Assembly (NCBI RefSeq): GCF_018130215.1
Contig: NZ_JAFCKQ010000010.1
Span: 62,001-126,000 of the forward strand
Reading direction: 5' to 3'
DNA length: 64,000 bases
From: Bradyrhizobium jicamae
GTDB lineage: Bacteria; Pseudomonadota; Alphaproteobacteria; Rhizobiales; Xanthobacteraceae
This document shows, piece after piece, positions 1-9,444 of this stretch (position 1 is its first letter; each line of letters starts with the position of its first letter). Position numbers and translations under genes: made by a program. Below the pieces are notes generated by a model, which worked only from the letters and a program-made list of their open reading frames with translations, had not been told where the DNA came from and did not search any database.

Positions 1-296
1 CCTGCATCGGTGGAATCGAAGGTCGAGCAGATCTTGAACAGGATGTGCGCGGCGCCCCGGCTGCGTAGCCATTTTTCCGCAGCGCGCGAGCGCGTCACCG
101 CGAGCCTGGCCTCGATCGAGCGGCTCTTCAGCGACACCACGACGGCGTCGACCTCGGGCAGCGCCAGATCGTCGGGCGGCACGCCGATGGTCTGCACGGT
201 GCGCAGGCCGGCGCGGGTGAGTGTGTTGGCGAGATCGGAGGCGCCGGTATAGTCGTCGGCGATGCAGCCAAGCGACAGTTTCGCTGCTGGAGTCAC
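1..296 (-). CDS. otnK: 3-oxo-tetronate kinase, N-terminal part (cut by window edge)
   Basis: Kinase of the four-carbon acid-sugar family (DUF1537). OtnK phosphorylates 3-oxo-tetronate in the threonate/erythronate breakdown pathway. Read from a GTG at 296, the protein begins MTPAAKLSLGCIADDYTGAS and later has KSRSI and KICSTFDSTDAG, the signature N-terminal stretch of this family. About 98 codons are visible; the rest lies left of the window. The start overlaps the otnI stop by 4 bases (GTGA), so it is translationally coupled to otnI. Assignment is strengthened by otnI, ltnD and otnC next door. D- versus L-stereospecificity cannot be told. Confidence 0.85.
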   Translation of the reverse strand, partial: MTPAAKLSLGCIADDYTGASDLANTLTRAGLRTVQTIGVPPDDLALPEVDAVVVSLKSRSIEARLAVTRSRAAEKWLRSRGAAHILFKICSTFDSTDA

Positions 297-1075
297 GACT
301 TCGCTCCCGCATAGGGCCTGAACCAGGCGAGGCCGTCCGTGGTGTTGCCGCGCGGATTGTATTCGCAGCCGACGAAGCCGTCATAGCCCAGCCGGTCGAG
401 CTCTTCGAACAGGAACGGATAGTTCAGCTCTTCGCCGTCGGGCTCGTTGCGCGAGGGGATCGAGGCGATCTGGATGTGTCCGATGATCGGCATCATCTCG
501 CGCAACCGCATCGTCACGTCGCCATGGATGATCTGGCAGTGATAGATGTCGAATTGCAGCTTGAGGTTCGGGATTCTGAGCTCGTTGATCAGGTCGCGGG
601 CGAACAGGAAGTCGTTGAGGAAGTAGCCGGGCACGTTGCGCGGATTGATCGGCTCGATCACGACGTCGAGGCCATGAGGTGCAAGGAATTCCGCGGCATG
701 GGCGACGGATTTGCGGAAGGCCGCGACCGCCTTGGGGTCATTGAGGTCGGCAATGCCGGCCATCAGATGCAGCCGCTTGACGCCGGTCGCCTGTGCATAG
801 GGCAGCGCGGTTGTCAGGCTCTGCTGCAATGCGGCAAAGTGATCCGGACGCGCCGCAAAGCCCCGCTCGCCGGCCTTCCAGTCGCCCGGCGGCAGGTTGA
901 ACAGCGCCTGCGTCAGGCCGTTGCCATGCAGCCGCTTGCCGATCTCGTCGGCAGGATACTCGTAAGGAAACAGGAATTCGACCGCGGCAAAACCCGCCTT
1001 CGCTGCGGCCTCGAAGCGGTCGAGGAACGGGACCTCGTTGAACATCATGGAAAGATTGGCGGCAAAGCGGGGCAT
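293..1075 (-). CDS. otnI: 2-oxo-tetronate isomerase (hydroxypyruvate isomerase family)
   Basis: 260-residue TIM-barrel sugar isomerase of the Hyi/OtnI family, predicted to interconvert 2-oxo- and 3-oxo-tetronate in the cytoplasm. The start MPRFAANLSMMFNEVPFLDRF is typical, and the barrel carries the family's metal/substrate residues in VIEPINPR, QFDIYHCQ and VGCEYNPRG. Length equals the family norm. It lies 12 bases after ltnD and overlaps otnK, so ltnD-otnI-otnK form one operon. Hydroxypyruvate isomerase (Hyi) is the alternative name for close relatives; the otn neighbours favour OtnI. Confidence 0.88.
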   Translation of the reverse strand: MPRFAANLSMMFNEVPFLDRFEAAAKAGFAAVEFLFPYEYPADEIGKRLHGNGLTQALFNLPPGDWKAGERGFAARPDHFAALQQSLTTALPYAQATGVKRLHLMAGIADLNDPKAVAAFRKSVAHAAEFLAPHGLDVVIEPINPRNVPGYFLNDFLFARDLINELRIPNLKLQFDIYHCQIIHGDVTMRLREMMPIIGHIQIASIPSRNEPDGEELNYPFLFEELDRLGYDGFVGCEYNPRGNTTDGLAWFRPYAGAKS

Positions 1076-1087
1076 CGTTCGGTCCTC

Positions 1088-2002
1088 TTACTTGTTCTCG
1101 CCGGGCAATTTCGTGCCGGTGACCTGCGCGTACATCCGCGCCACCGAGGCGTCGTCGTCGCGGCCCATGCCGGCGGCCGACGTCATCAGGAACATCTGCA
1201 GTGCCGCGGCCGAGACCGGCACCGGGAAGCGCGCGGTGCGCGCCATGTCCTGGATGATGCCGAGATCCTTGACGAAGATCTCGACCGCGCTGCGCGGCGC
1301 GTAGTCGCCGTCGAGCACATGCGGCATGCGGTTCTCGAACATCCAGGAATTGCCGGCGGAGGCCGTGATCACCTCGTAGACTTTCCGGATGTCGAGGCCC
1401 TGCTTCGCCGCGAAGGCGATCGCCTCCGAGGCGGCCGCGATATGCACGCCGGCAAGCAGCTGGTTGATCATCTTGAACGCCGCGCCCTGCCCCGCCGCAT
1501 CGCCGAGTTCGTAGAGCTTTGCGGCCATCGCATCCAGCGCCGGCCGCGCCTTCGCGAACGCCGCCGCGCTGCCGGAGGCCAGGATCGTAAGCTCGCCCTG
1601 CGCGGCGCGTTGCGCGCCGCCGGAGATCGGGGCGTCGAGATAGTGCCGGCCGGTCGCCTCGAGCTGCCTTGCCAGTCGCCGCGCGATATCCGGGTCCATG
1701 GTCGCGGAGGAGATGAAGACGGCGTCATTGGCGAGCGTCTCGGCAACGCCGCCCGCGCCGAACAGGATGGCTTCGGTCTGGGCAGCGTTGACGACGACGC
1801 TGACGACGATATCAGCGTCCTTGGCCGCCTCGGCCGGCGTCCTTGCGCCCTTGCCGCCGTCGGCGACAAATCGCGCGACCGCATCGCCCGAGACGTCGCA
1901 GCCGGTGACCTCGAAGCCGGCGCGCTTCAGCGACGTCGCCATGCCGTATCCCATCGAGCCCAGCCCGATGACGGCGACGCGCGGTTTGGCGGAACTGGAC
2001 AT
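1088..2002 (-). CDS. ltnD: L-threonate dehydrogenase (3-hydroxyisobutyrate dehydrogenase family)
   Basis: 304-residue NAD-dependent beta-hydroxyacid dehydrogenase. The ATG at 2002 gives MSSSAKPRVAVIGLGSMGYGMA, placing the Rossmann GLGSMG at about residues 11-16; the frame stays open upstream but that part is not protein-like. Substrate-binding DAPISGGAQRA and the catalytic-lysine region GAAFKMINQLLAG are present. In otn operons this family oxidises threonate to 2-oxo-tetronate, which feeds otnI next door. It is divergent from otnC across a 109-base gap that probably carries both promoters. Confidence 0.88.
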   Translation of the reverse strand: MSSSAKPRVAVIGLGSMGYGMATSLKRAGFEVTGCDVSGDAVARFVADGGKGARTPAEAAKDADIVVSVVVNAAQTEAILFGAGGVAETLANDAVFISSATMDPDIARRLARQLEATGRHYLDAPISGGAQRAAQGELTILASGSAAAFAKARPALDAMAAKLYELGDAAGQGAAFKMINQLLAGVHIAAASEAIAFAAKQGLDIRKVYEVITASAGNSWMFENRMPHVLDGDYAPRSAVEIFVKDLGIIQDMARTARFPVPVSAAALQMFLMTSAAGMGRDDDASVARMYAQVTGTKLPGENK

Positions 2003-2111
2003 GCGGCGATCCCTCAAAGGTGTTGTCGGCTTTGAAGCCTGCCTATCACGGCTTGGCCGCGCTGCCAAAGCATGAGACAAGGCAAGGAACGGGAGGCTTG
2101 CGGACCGCACC
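2003..2111. promoter_or_regulatory. Divergent ltnD/otnC promoter region
   Basis: The only gap between the two oppositely oriented otn transcription units, so both promoters must lie here or nearby. It holds a short inverted repeat, TTGGC at 2053-2057 and GCCAA at 2064-2068, which could be an operator. No otn regulator gene is in the window, so this is inference. Confidence 0.35.
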
Positions 2112-2768
2112 ATGAGCGAAACAAGGCTTCGTGAGGACATCTGCCGGTTCGGCCGCTCGCTGTTCGAGCGCGGGCTGACGCCGGGCTCCTCGGGCAATAT
2201 CAGCGTCCGGCTCGATGACGGCGGCTGGCTGGTGACGCCGACCAACGCCTCGCTCGGCTTCCTCGATCCTGCAAAAATGTCGCGGCTCGACGCCGCGGGT
2301 CGGCTCGTCTCCGGCGACGCGCCGACCAAGGAAGTGCCGCTGCACACCGCGCTCTACCAGACGCGCTCCGCCGCCCGCGCCGTGGTGCACCTGCATTCGA
2401 CGCATTCCGTCGCGCTCTCGATGCTGCCCGAGATCGATCCGCGCGCCGCGCTGCCTCCGATGACCGCCTATTACGTGATGAAATGCGCACCTACCGCGCT
2501 GGTGCCCTATTATCGCCCCGGCGATCCCGCGGTCACCGAGGCGATCAAGGGGCTGGCAGGCAAATATTCATCCGTGCTGCTGGCCAATCACGGACCCGTC
2601 GTGTCGGGTGACACGCTGGAGGCCGCAGTGTTCGCGACCGAGGAGTTGGAGGAGACCGCCAAGCTCTATCTGCTGCTGCGCGGGCTGAACCCGCGCCATC
2701 TGTCGCCGGAGCAGGTGGCGGATCTGGTCAAGACGTTCGGGCTCGCACTGCCCGACCACCCCCACTAG
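2112..2768 (+). CDS. otnC: 3-oxo-tetronate 4-phosphate decarboxylase (class II aldolase family)
   Basis: 218-residue class II aldolase/adducin-fold enzyme. OtnC decarboxylates 3-oxo-tetronate 4-phosphate to dihydroxyacetone phosphate, ending the pathway of the neighbouring genes. Visible motifs are the phosphate-binding PGSSGNISVR near residue 25, the acidic KEVPLH, the metal-binding HLHSTHS near residue 95 and ANHGPVVSG near 155. Length is normal. A GGAGG lies 15 bases before the ATG, so the ribosome site is loose. Fuculose-phosphate aldolase is a paralogous possibility, but the context favours OtnC. Confidence 0.86.
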   Translation: MSETRLREDICRFGRSLFERGLTPGSSGNISVRLDDGGWLVTPTNASLGFLDPAKMSRLDAAGRLVSGDAPTKEVPLHTALYQTRSAARAVVHLHSTHSVALSMLPEIDPRAALPPMTAYYVMKCAPTALVPYYRPGDPAVTEAIKGLAGKYSSVLLANHGPVVSGDTLEAAVFATEELEETAKLYLLLRGLNPRHLSPEQVADLVKTFGLALPDHPH

Positions 2769-2786
2769 ATTTCGCGGAGGATTGAA

Positions 2787-3083
2787 ATGCGGAGGGCTTC
2801 CATGCTGAGGTTCGCGTTCGGAATTCTGTTGGTCGGCAGCCTGGCAGGATCGGCCGCACAGGCCGAGACCGTCAAGAACATGCTGGCTGCACAGCTTCGA
2901 ACCCAGGGCTACACCTGTGACAAGGCACTCGGGGCCAGGCAGGACGCAAGGCTCTCGAAGCCGGACGACGAGGCGTGGATCCTCAGGTGCAGCAACGCAA
3001 CCTACCGCATCAGACGCGCACCGGACATGGCGGCCAAGGTCGTGGTGATCCGACAGCGCCATCCCGCTCACGGCCAGCAGTAA
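2787..3083 (+). CDS. Small secreted protein of unknown function
   Basis: 98 residues beginning with a clear signal peptide (MRRASMLRFAFGILLVGSLAGSAAQA, cleavage predicted after AQA). The mature part of about 72 residues has two cysteines (YTCDKAL and ILRCSNATY) that could form a disulfide, and a basic tail. GGAGG lies 6 bases before the ATG; a second ATG at 2802 also has a ribosome site. I recognise no family; small periplasmic proteins ending in a VVVIR-like strand are common in bradyrhizobia. It is probably not tied to otnC, although only 18 bases follow that gene. Confidence 0.65.
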   Translation: MRRASMLRFAFGILLVGSLAGSAAQAETVKNMLAAQLRTQGYTCDKALGARQDARLSKPDDEAWILRCSNATYRIRRAPDMAAKVVVIRQRHPAHGQQ

Positions 3084-3120
3084 CTCGCAGCCCGCGTCGC
3101 GAACGCGATGCATCGTGAAA

Positions 3121-3153
3121 CTCTCGAACGCTTGTTCTTACGCCGTTCGAGAG
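3121..3153. terminator. Inverted repeat after the small secreted protein
   Basis: CTCTCGAACG at 3121-3130 and CGTTCGAGAG at 3144-3153 form a perfect 10-bp stem with a 13-base loop. It lies between a plus-strand gene and the minus-strand remnant, so it could end transcription from either side. No clear T-run follows. Confidence 0.45.
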
Positions 3154-3183
3154 CGCGAGGTCTGACGTGAGACGACCGGTCGC

Positions 3184-3420
3184 TTACATCGCGGGAGCCT
3201 GGGCGGCTTTCTCGATCACATCAGCGACCACTTTCGGCTGCGACACGTAGATCGCGTGGCTTCCGCTTTGTTCGGTGACCGATGCGCCGGCCCGCTTCGC
3301 CATGGCCCGCTGGGCGTCCGGCGGGATCATCTTGTCGGCGGTCGCGACGAGATACCAGCTCGGCTTGGTCTTCGATGCCGGCTCCGTCGCCGCGCCGTTG
3401 AGGGCTGCAACGCCCCACCT
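3184..3420 (-). pseudogene. C-terminal remnant of an alpha/beta hydrolase
   Basis: About 75 codons resemble the C-terminus of small alpha/beta hydrolases common in bradyrhizobia: PSWYLVATADKMIPPDAQ carries the acid residue, MAKRAGASV follows, and GSHAIYVSQP supplies the catalytic histidine. The nucleophile elbow and the whole N-terminal half are missing. The frame stays open upstream to 3627, but that stretch (arginine- and proline-rich) is not hydrolase-like. It looks like a gene broken by deletion or rearrangement. Non-functional is the simplest reading. Confidence 0.6.
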
Positions 3421-3514
3421 GTGAGTTGGGCATGAATGAGGCGAGCTGTCGGCATTCAACGCGCGGCCCGCTGGGGGCAAGCGGACGTCCACCGGTCCCC
3501 AATCCAGGCGCTCG

Positions 3515-3781
3515 CTACTCCGATGTCGAGATGCGGACGGCGCCTTCCGGCGGTACCTGAGACGCGACGGGGCCGTTTCTGCCCTCAGTTGGGCCTGCTG
3601 CGCAGGGTGCTCCTTGTATGCGCTCAATTTCTTTGGACTCCGCCCGATCGATTTCGAGGCGAGCCATCCGGAGTATCAAGGTTGCGGTCGTCAGGCCGAG
3701 ACGTTCGGCCTCTTGGGCCGCAGTCTCGACCTTCTGCGCCAAACCGTCACGCTTACCCGGGTATGCCATTCCTGCCCTCAC
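3515..3781 (-). CDS. Short hypothetical protein, possibly degenerate
   Basis: 88-residue frame whose first ~55 residues (MAYPGKRDGLAQKVETAAQE onward, then RLGLTTATLILRMARLEIDR) look like a real amphipathic helical protein; the last ~30 residues look like read-through of non-coding DNA. The true start may be the second methionine at about 3769. It lies beside a hydrolase remnant, so it may itself be truncated. I do not recognise a family and give no function. Confidence 0.4.
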   Translation of the reverse strand: MRAGMAYPGKRDGLAQKVETAAQEAERLGLTTATLILRMARLEIDRAESKEIERIQGAPCAAGPTEGRNGPVASQVPPEGAVRISTSE

Positions 3782-3844
3782 TACCGCCTGTTCATCGTTC
3801 TCGATCGAAGGCGTCCCGTTTTGAGCGTGCTTTTCATTTGCGCT

Positions 3845-4532
3845 TCAAAGTCCCAGATACGCCTTCCTCACGTCCGGATTGCTGCTGATCTCGGCCGCCG
3901 TGCCCTGCATCAGGACGCGGCCGGTCTGCAGGATGTAGGCACGGTCGGCGATCTCCAGGCACTCGGCCATGCGCTGCTCGACGATCAGCACCGTCATGCC
4001 GGCGTCCCGGATGCGCTTCACGGCCTGGAAGATCTCGTCGACCAGCTTGGGCATGATGCCCTGCGACGGCTCGTCGAGCATCAGGAGCCGTGGCCGCGTC
4101 ATCAGGGCGCGGCCGATCGCGAGCATCTGCTGCTCGCCGCCGGACAGCGTCTCGGCACGCTGCTCCAGCCGCTCGGACAGCCGCGGGAACAGTTCGAACA
4201 CGAGGCCGAGCGGCGCATCGCGGTCGTCCTGGCTGCGGTAGAGATAGCTGCCTAGGCGGAGATTATCGTGCACCGACAGCCGCGGAAACAGCCGGCGATT
4301 CTCCGGCACGAAGGCGATGCCGCCTGATGTGATGACATGCTGCGGCTTGCCGTCGATACGGACGCCGTCGAAGGTGACGCTCCCCGCGCGCGGCCGCTCC
4401 GCACCGGCGATCGATTTCAGCAGCGTCGACTTGCCCGCGCCGTTGGCGCCGGCGACGCAGACGATCTCACCCTTGGCGACGTCGATCGACACCGAGGAGA
4501 TCGCGACCAGGCCCTGATAGGCGGTGGTGACT

Positions 4533-4549
<17 letters not shown>
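3845..4549 (-). CDS. livF: Branched-chain-type ABC transporter ATPase LivF
   Basis: 234-residue cytoplasmic ATPase of a Liv/HAAT importer. Walker A GANGAGKST is at residues 34-42, the signature LSGGEQQML near 135, and Walker B LLMLDEPSQGI follows. It begins inside the last 17 bases of livG, indicating coupling. It is the last gene of the hydro-lyase-livKHMGF operon. The transported compound is probably not an ordinary branched-chain amino acid given the catabolic genes around it, but sequence does not name it. Confidence 0.9.
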
Positions 4550-5275
<726 letters not shown>

Positions 5276-5279
<4 letters not shown>

Positions 5280-6262
5280 CGCGCCGCCTCCTTGCGCCAA
5301 GGGAACAGGCTGAACACGCTCACCAGCCCCTTCGGCAGCGCCAGCGAGATTGCGACGATCAGCGTGCCGTAGACGATCAGGTCGACGCCGCGCCCCGAAC
5401 CGCCGACGAAGGACCGCGTCAACTCGGTGAGCGGGATCAGGATCACCGCCCCCAGGACCGGTCCCCACAGCGTGCCGATGCCGCCCAGCACCGCCGGCAG
5501 CGCCATCAACAGCGAGAACTGGAAGCCCATCACGCTTTCCGGGTCGATATAGGAGACGAACTGGGCATAGAAGCTGCCGCCGACCGCAACCAGGAAAGCG
5601 GAGACGGCGGCCGCGCCCATCTTGGAATTGAACACGACGACGCCAAGGCTTTCGGCGGCGTCCGGATTATCCTTCACCGCGCGCCACCAATAGCCCCACT
5701 TGGAATCTTCCAGCCACCAGGTGACGAACCAGGCGATGCAGGCCAGCGCCAGCGCGAAATAGAAGTAAGGCAGTTTCGAGCGCGCGAACTGGAATTTCAG
5801 CCAGCTGTCGCCGCGCACGGGAATGTCGATGCCGAGCGCAGCCCCCGCCCAATCCCAGTTCTGGAATAGCAGCAGCGCGATCTCTGCGATCACGATGGTC
5901 GCGATCACGAAGTAGTGCCCGCGCAGGCGGAAGCAGGGATAGCCGAGCGCCATCGCGATCAAAGCCGAGATCGCGCCGCCTGCCAGCATGCCGAACCACG
6001 GCAGCACACCGAACTTGGTGAACAGGAGTGCGGTGGTGTAGGCCCCGAGCCCGAAATAAAGCGCATGTCCGAGCGAGATCTGCCCGCAATAACCGGACAG
6101 GATGTTCCAACTCTGCGACAGCGCCGCATACATCAGGGTCAGCACCATGATGTTCTGGACATAGACGTCCTTGACGAACAGCGGTACCAGGGCTGCGATC
6201 ACCGCGAGGCAGAAAGCCATGATCAGGTCACGCCTGCGGCGTTGGGCGAAGTTCGCGTCCAT
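5276..6262 (-). CDS. livM: Branched-chain-type ABC transporter permease LivM
   Basis: 328-residue inner-membrane permease. ATG at 6262 shares one base with the livH stop. The N-terminus is basic (MDANFAQRRRRDL) and is followed by about 8-10 hydrophobic segments. The family motif near LSGYCGQISLGHALYFGLGAY is present, as is the loop AVKDNPDAAESLGV that contacts the ATPases. The frame continues open far upstream over livH, but that part is a shadow. Pairs with LivH; substrate unknown. Confidence 0.9.
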
Positions 6263-7140
6263 CACATCGATCCGAACAGGCCGCGCGGGCGGATAAAGAC
6301 GACCAGGAGATAGACGGCATAGATACCGACCGACTTCAGCGACGGCGGCAGAATCAACGCGGTGGAGGCTTCCACCAGGCCGACGATGATGCCGCCGGCA
6401 AAAGCGCCGAACACGCTGCCGAAGCCGCCGAGCGCCACCGTAACGTAGGCGATCAGCGCAAAGGACGCGCCGACGTCGGGATAGATGTAGAAGAAGATCG
6501 CCATGATCGCGCCGGCAAGGCCCACCAGCGCAGCGCCAAGGCCCCAGCCCAGCGCGAACACCCGGTTCTTGTCGATGCCGACGAGCGCCACGGCGCCGGC
6601 ATCCTCGCGCGTCGCTTCCAGCGCGCGGCCGAAATCGGTGCGGTTGATGAAGAAGTAGAGCGCGACAAAGGCCGCGATCGAGACCATCGCGCCAATGAGT
6701 TGCGGCTCCGGCAGGAAGATGCCGGCAACCGACACCGTCTTGCCGCCGAGCCAGGAATGCGTGACGCTGCGGTAGTCGGGCGTGAAGAAGAATTGCGCCA
6801 GACCGCGCATCACGATGGCAAGGCCGAAGGTCGAGAAAATCTGCACCATGCCGGCATTGGCCTTGGCGCGCACCGCAAAGCGGACCACCAATAAATAGAC
6901 CACCGCGCCGAACACGAACAGCGCAGCCGCGACCAACGGCGCGGCCAGCAGGGGATCGATCGCGAAGAAGGCGAACAGGAAGAAGGTCGCGTACATCGCG
7001 ATCATCAGGAATTCGCCGTGGGCGAAATTCACGACGTCCATCAATCCGAAGATCAATGCGAGGCCGGCGGCGATCAGCCCGTAGAGCAGCCCCATCAGAA
7101 GGCCGCTCGCCAGACTCTGGATAATGGTCTCGGCTGTCAC
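6262..7140 (-). CDS. livH: Branched-chain-type ABC transporter permease LivH
   Basis: 292-residue membrane permease starting at GTG 7140. It contains the LivH hallmark GLLYGLIAAGLALIFGLMDV then VNFAHGEFLM near the N-terminus, about eight hydrophobic spans, and the cytoplasmic coupling loop ATREDAGAVALVGID. It lies 33 bases after livK and is fused to livM by a one-base overlap, so expression is coordinated. Confidence 0.9.
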   Translation of the reverse strand: MTAETIIQSLASGLLMGLLYGLIAAGLALIFGLMDVVNFAHGEFLMIAMYATFFLFAFFAIDPLLAAPLVAAALFVFGAVVYLLVVRFAVRAKANAGMVQIFSTFGLAIVMRGLAQFFFTPDYRSVTHSWLGGKTVSVAGIFLPEPQLIGAMVSIAAFVALYFFINRTDFGRALEATREDAGAVALVGIDKNRVFALGWGLGAALVGLAGAIMAIFFYIYPDVGASFALIAYVTVALGGFGSVFGAFAGGIIVGLVEASTALILPPSLKSVGIYAVYLLVVFIRPRGLFGSM

Positions 7141-7173
7141 CGCCGTATGTCCCCCCTCTTGGCGAGCGACCGA

Positions 7174-8421
7174 TCAGCTGTTCATCGGCCAGATCGCCTC
7201 GGAAACGGCGGCCTGTTCCGGGAAGATCGTCACGAAGTTCTTCGCGGCATATTGCAGCAGCACCGGATCGGCGAAGTTGTTCTGCCCCATCTCGTCGAAC
7301 TTGACGCGCCGCCACGGCATGATGGTGACGTCGCCCGGCATGTCGGTCGCGACCAGCGCCTCGCGAATCTTGTCGCCGTCGGTTGATTTGGCGCGGTTGA
7401 TGGCGTCGGCCATCACGATCAGGCCCATGAACTGGCGCGACGAGTAGTCGTTGAAGTCCTTGCCGGACTTGGCACGGTACATCTCGTTGATGAGACCGAC
7501 CATCGGCCGTTTCTGCGCCAGATCGAGCGAGAAGCTGCCGCGCGAGATCACGCCCTCGAGCTTGTCGCCGACCGCGTCGTACGTCGCCTTTTCCGAGAAG
7601 CCGGCATCCTGCGCCACGATGTTCTTCGGCTTGTAGCCGAGCTCTGCCATGGTCTTGACAAGCAGGATCGCGTCGGTGGTGTAGCTCGACGGCATCAGCA
7701 CGTCGGCATTGGCGGCCTTGATCTGCTGCACCTCGGCGGTCAGCGACGGCGAGTTGGCGCGATACTTGATGTCGGTTACCACCTTGTAGCCGCGCTCGGA
7801 GGCAAGCTTAAGCTGCGCGTTTGCCGAATCGGTGCCGAAGATGGTGTCCTCGTGGAACAGGGCCAGCGTCTCGATCTTCTGCCCCTTCTTCTTCATCGCG
7901 TCGAAGAAGTCGAACATCGCGGTCGAGAACATCTCGTCATGCGGTGCTGCACGGAAATAGAACTTCAGGCCGCGGCGATGCAGGCTCGGCGAGGAGTTGT
8001 CGGCCGAGATGAACGGGATCTGATAGCGCTCGCAGATCTGGCTGACGGTGACGGCGACCGCGCTCTGATAGGTGCCGATCACGGCACACACCTTCTCCTG
8101 GGTGATCAGGCGCTCGGCCTCGGCGCGCCCCTTCTGCGGGTCGGCCTGGTGGTCGGCGAACACGAGGCGGACCTTGGCGCCACCGAGACCCGGCAGGCCC
8201 TCGCCCTTCGCCAGTGGCAGTGCGAAGTCGTAGTTCTTGTTGATGATGTCGGCCGCGGTCTCGAACGCGCGCTGCGCGTCGACGCCGATCTGTGCGCTGG
8301 AGCCCGACAGCGGATAGATCACGCCGATCGCCACCTCATTGGTCTGCGCACGTGCGGTCATCGGACCGAATGCCGCGGCAGCGGTGGCACCAAGCAATAC
8401 GTTGCGGCGAGAGATCGTCAT
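7174..8421 (-). CDS. ABC transporter periplasmic substrate-binding protein (LivK/Peripla_BP_6 type)
   Basis: 415-residue periplasmic receptor of the Liv importer encoded downstream. The N-terminus MTISRRNVLLGATAAAAFGP has a twin-arginine-like pattern and an ARA cleavage site. The mature protein starts NEVAIGVIYPLSGSSAQIG, the typical opening of the type I fold. Ligand contacts of the family fall in GTYQSAVAV and PFISADNSSP. The longer body compared with LivK of enterics (about 370) is usual for aromatic- or amide-binding members. First transporter gene after the DUF1445 gene, with an 88-base gap. Confidence 0.88.
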   Translation of the reverse strand: MTISRRNVLLGATAAAAFGPMTARAQTNEVAIGVIYPLSGSSAQIGVDAQRAFETAADIINKNYDFALPLAKGEGLPGLGGAKVRLVFADHQADPQKGRAEAERLITQEKVCAVIGTYQSAVAVTVSQICERYQIPFISADNSSPSLHRRGLKFYFRAAPHDEMFSTAMFDFFDAMKKKGQKIETLALFHEDTIFGTDSANAQLKLASERGYKVVTDIKYRANSPSLTAEVQQIKAANADVLMPSSYTTDAILLVKTMAELGYKPKNIVAQDAGFSEKATYDAVGDKLEGVISRGSFSLDLAQKRPMVGLINEMYRAKSGKDFNDYSSRQFMGLIVMADAINRAKSTDGDKIREALVATDMPGDVTIMPWRRVKFDEMGQNNFADPVLLQYAAKNFVTIFPEQAAVSEAIWPMNS

Positions 8422-8509
8422 TCCAGGTTCCCCTATCGTCGGATTGTTTTCATCGATGCGGCGCTTGTAGCGCGCAGTAAAGCCTCAATGAATTGCACGA
8501 ATTGCCTAT

Positions 8510-9325
8510 TCAGAGCACAGCGAGCTGCCGGTTTCTGAGATCGGTGACGAGCATCAGGCCCGGCGCGTGCGTGATCGCGAACGGCAGTTTTGCGTTGGCG
8601 ATGACGGCTTGCGGTGTGACGCCGCAGGCCCAGAACACCGGGATCTCGTCGTCGGCGACCGGCACGGGATCGCCGTAGTCGGGCTTTGCGACATCCTTGA
8701 TGCCGATCGAATGCGGATGGCCGAGATGAACCGGCGCGCCGTGCACCGATGGAAAGCGCGAAGTGATCTGCACCGCGCGAATCGCATCGGCCGGCTTGAA
8801 TGGACGCATCGACACCACCATCGGTCCCTCGAACGGACCCGACGGGCTGCACGCGATGTTGGTGCGGTACATCGGCACTCGCACATTGTGTTCGATGTGA
8901 CGGATCGGCAGCCCTTCGTCGAGCAGCGCTTCCTCGAATGAAAACGAGCAGCCGAGCACGAAGGTGACGAGGTCGTCGCGCCAATGGTTCATGATGTCGG
9001 TCGGCTCATCCGTCACCTCGCCGTCGCGCCAGACCCGATAGCGCGGCACGTCGGTGCGGATGTCGAGATCGAGACCGAGCGCCGGGATCCTGGGATCGCC
9101 GACATCTGACATGCCGATGATCGGGCACGGCTTCGGGTTGAGCTGACAGAAGCGGTGGAAGGCGCCGGCGAGCTTCTCCGGCAGGATCGCGAGGTTGCCC
9201 TGGACGAAGCCGTTGGCGACGCCCGCCGTGGAGGACGCCATTCCGTTGCGGCAGGCCCGCCGCGCCTCGACGCTCGGAAGCACCGCTTCTCCCTCGGTTC
9301 GCTGCACTGCCGCAAAAACAGTCAT
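8510..9325 (-). CDS. Putative hydro-lyase, DUF1445 (D-glutamate cyclase-like) family
   Basis: 271-residue protein of the YcsI/DUF1445 family, annotated generally as putative hydro-lyase and related to the C-terminal part of D-glutamate cyclase. Recognisable blocks are [16 protein letters not shown] at the start, [14 protein letters not shown], and [11 protein letters not shown] near the C-terminus. ATG at 9325 is preceded by a strong AGGAGG. It is the promoter-proximal gene of the operon that continues into livKHMGF and lies divergent from a lysR gene. The exact reaction is unknown; linkage suggests it acts on the imported compound or its first product. Confidence 0.82.
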   Translation of the reverse strand: MTVFAAVQRTEGEAVLPSVEARRACRNGMASSTAGVANGFVQGNLAILPEKLAGAFHRFCQLNPKPCPIIGMSDVGDPRIPALGLDLDIRTDVPRYRVWRDGEVTDEPTDIMNHWRDDLVTFVLGCSFSFEEALLDEGLPIRHIEHNVRVPMYRTNIACSPSGPFEGPMVVSMRPFKPADAIRAVQITSRFPSVHGAPVHLGHPHSIGIKDVAKPDYGDPVPVADDEIPVFWACGVTPQAVIANAKLPFAITHAPGLMLVTDLRNRQLAVL

Positions 9326-9375
9326 GGGAGCCTCCTGCCCATAATCTCGACAGGGACAAGCCAACACCAAGCGTG

Positions 9376-9405
9376 ATATAATGTCTAATCGTCCTTTCTA
9401 ATCAA
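9376..9405 (-). promoter_or_regulatory. Candidate promoter for the hydro-lyase-livKHMGF operon
   Basis: Read on the minus strand, TTGATT (9405-9400) and TTATAT (9381-9376) are separated by 18 bases, a fair sigma-70 pair, about 50 bases before the start codon of the hydro-lyase gene. A plus-strand TATAAT at 9377-9382 overlaps it and might serve lysR. Prediction only. Confidence 0.4.
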
Positions 9406-9406
9406 A

Positions 9407-9429
9407 ATCGATAAATACATTTTATCGAT
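9407..9429. promoter_or_regulatory. Palindromic operator candidate for the adjacent LysR regulator
   Basis: ATCGATAAA (9407-9415), five bases, TTTATCGAT (9421-9429): a perfect 9+5+9 inverted repeat in an AT-rich patch of otherwise GC-rich DNA. It sits just upstream of the predicted minus-strand -35 and 15 bases before the lysR start codon, where a LysR-type protein would both activate the divergent operon and repress itself. Confidence 0.55.
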
Positions 9430-9444
9430 GGGAACACGCTTTCC

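Noticed and set aside
221..2035. A 604-codon plus-strand open frame opposite otnI and ltnD
   Set aside because: Arginine/histidine-rich translation without domains; it is the antisense shadow of two clear enzymes in GC-rich DNA.
3436..4255. Overlapping plus-strand frames near the hydrolase remnant
   Set aside because: No ribosome sites, no domain resemblance and partly antisense to livF.
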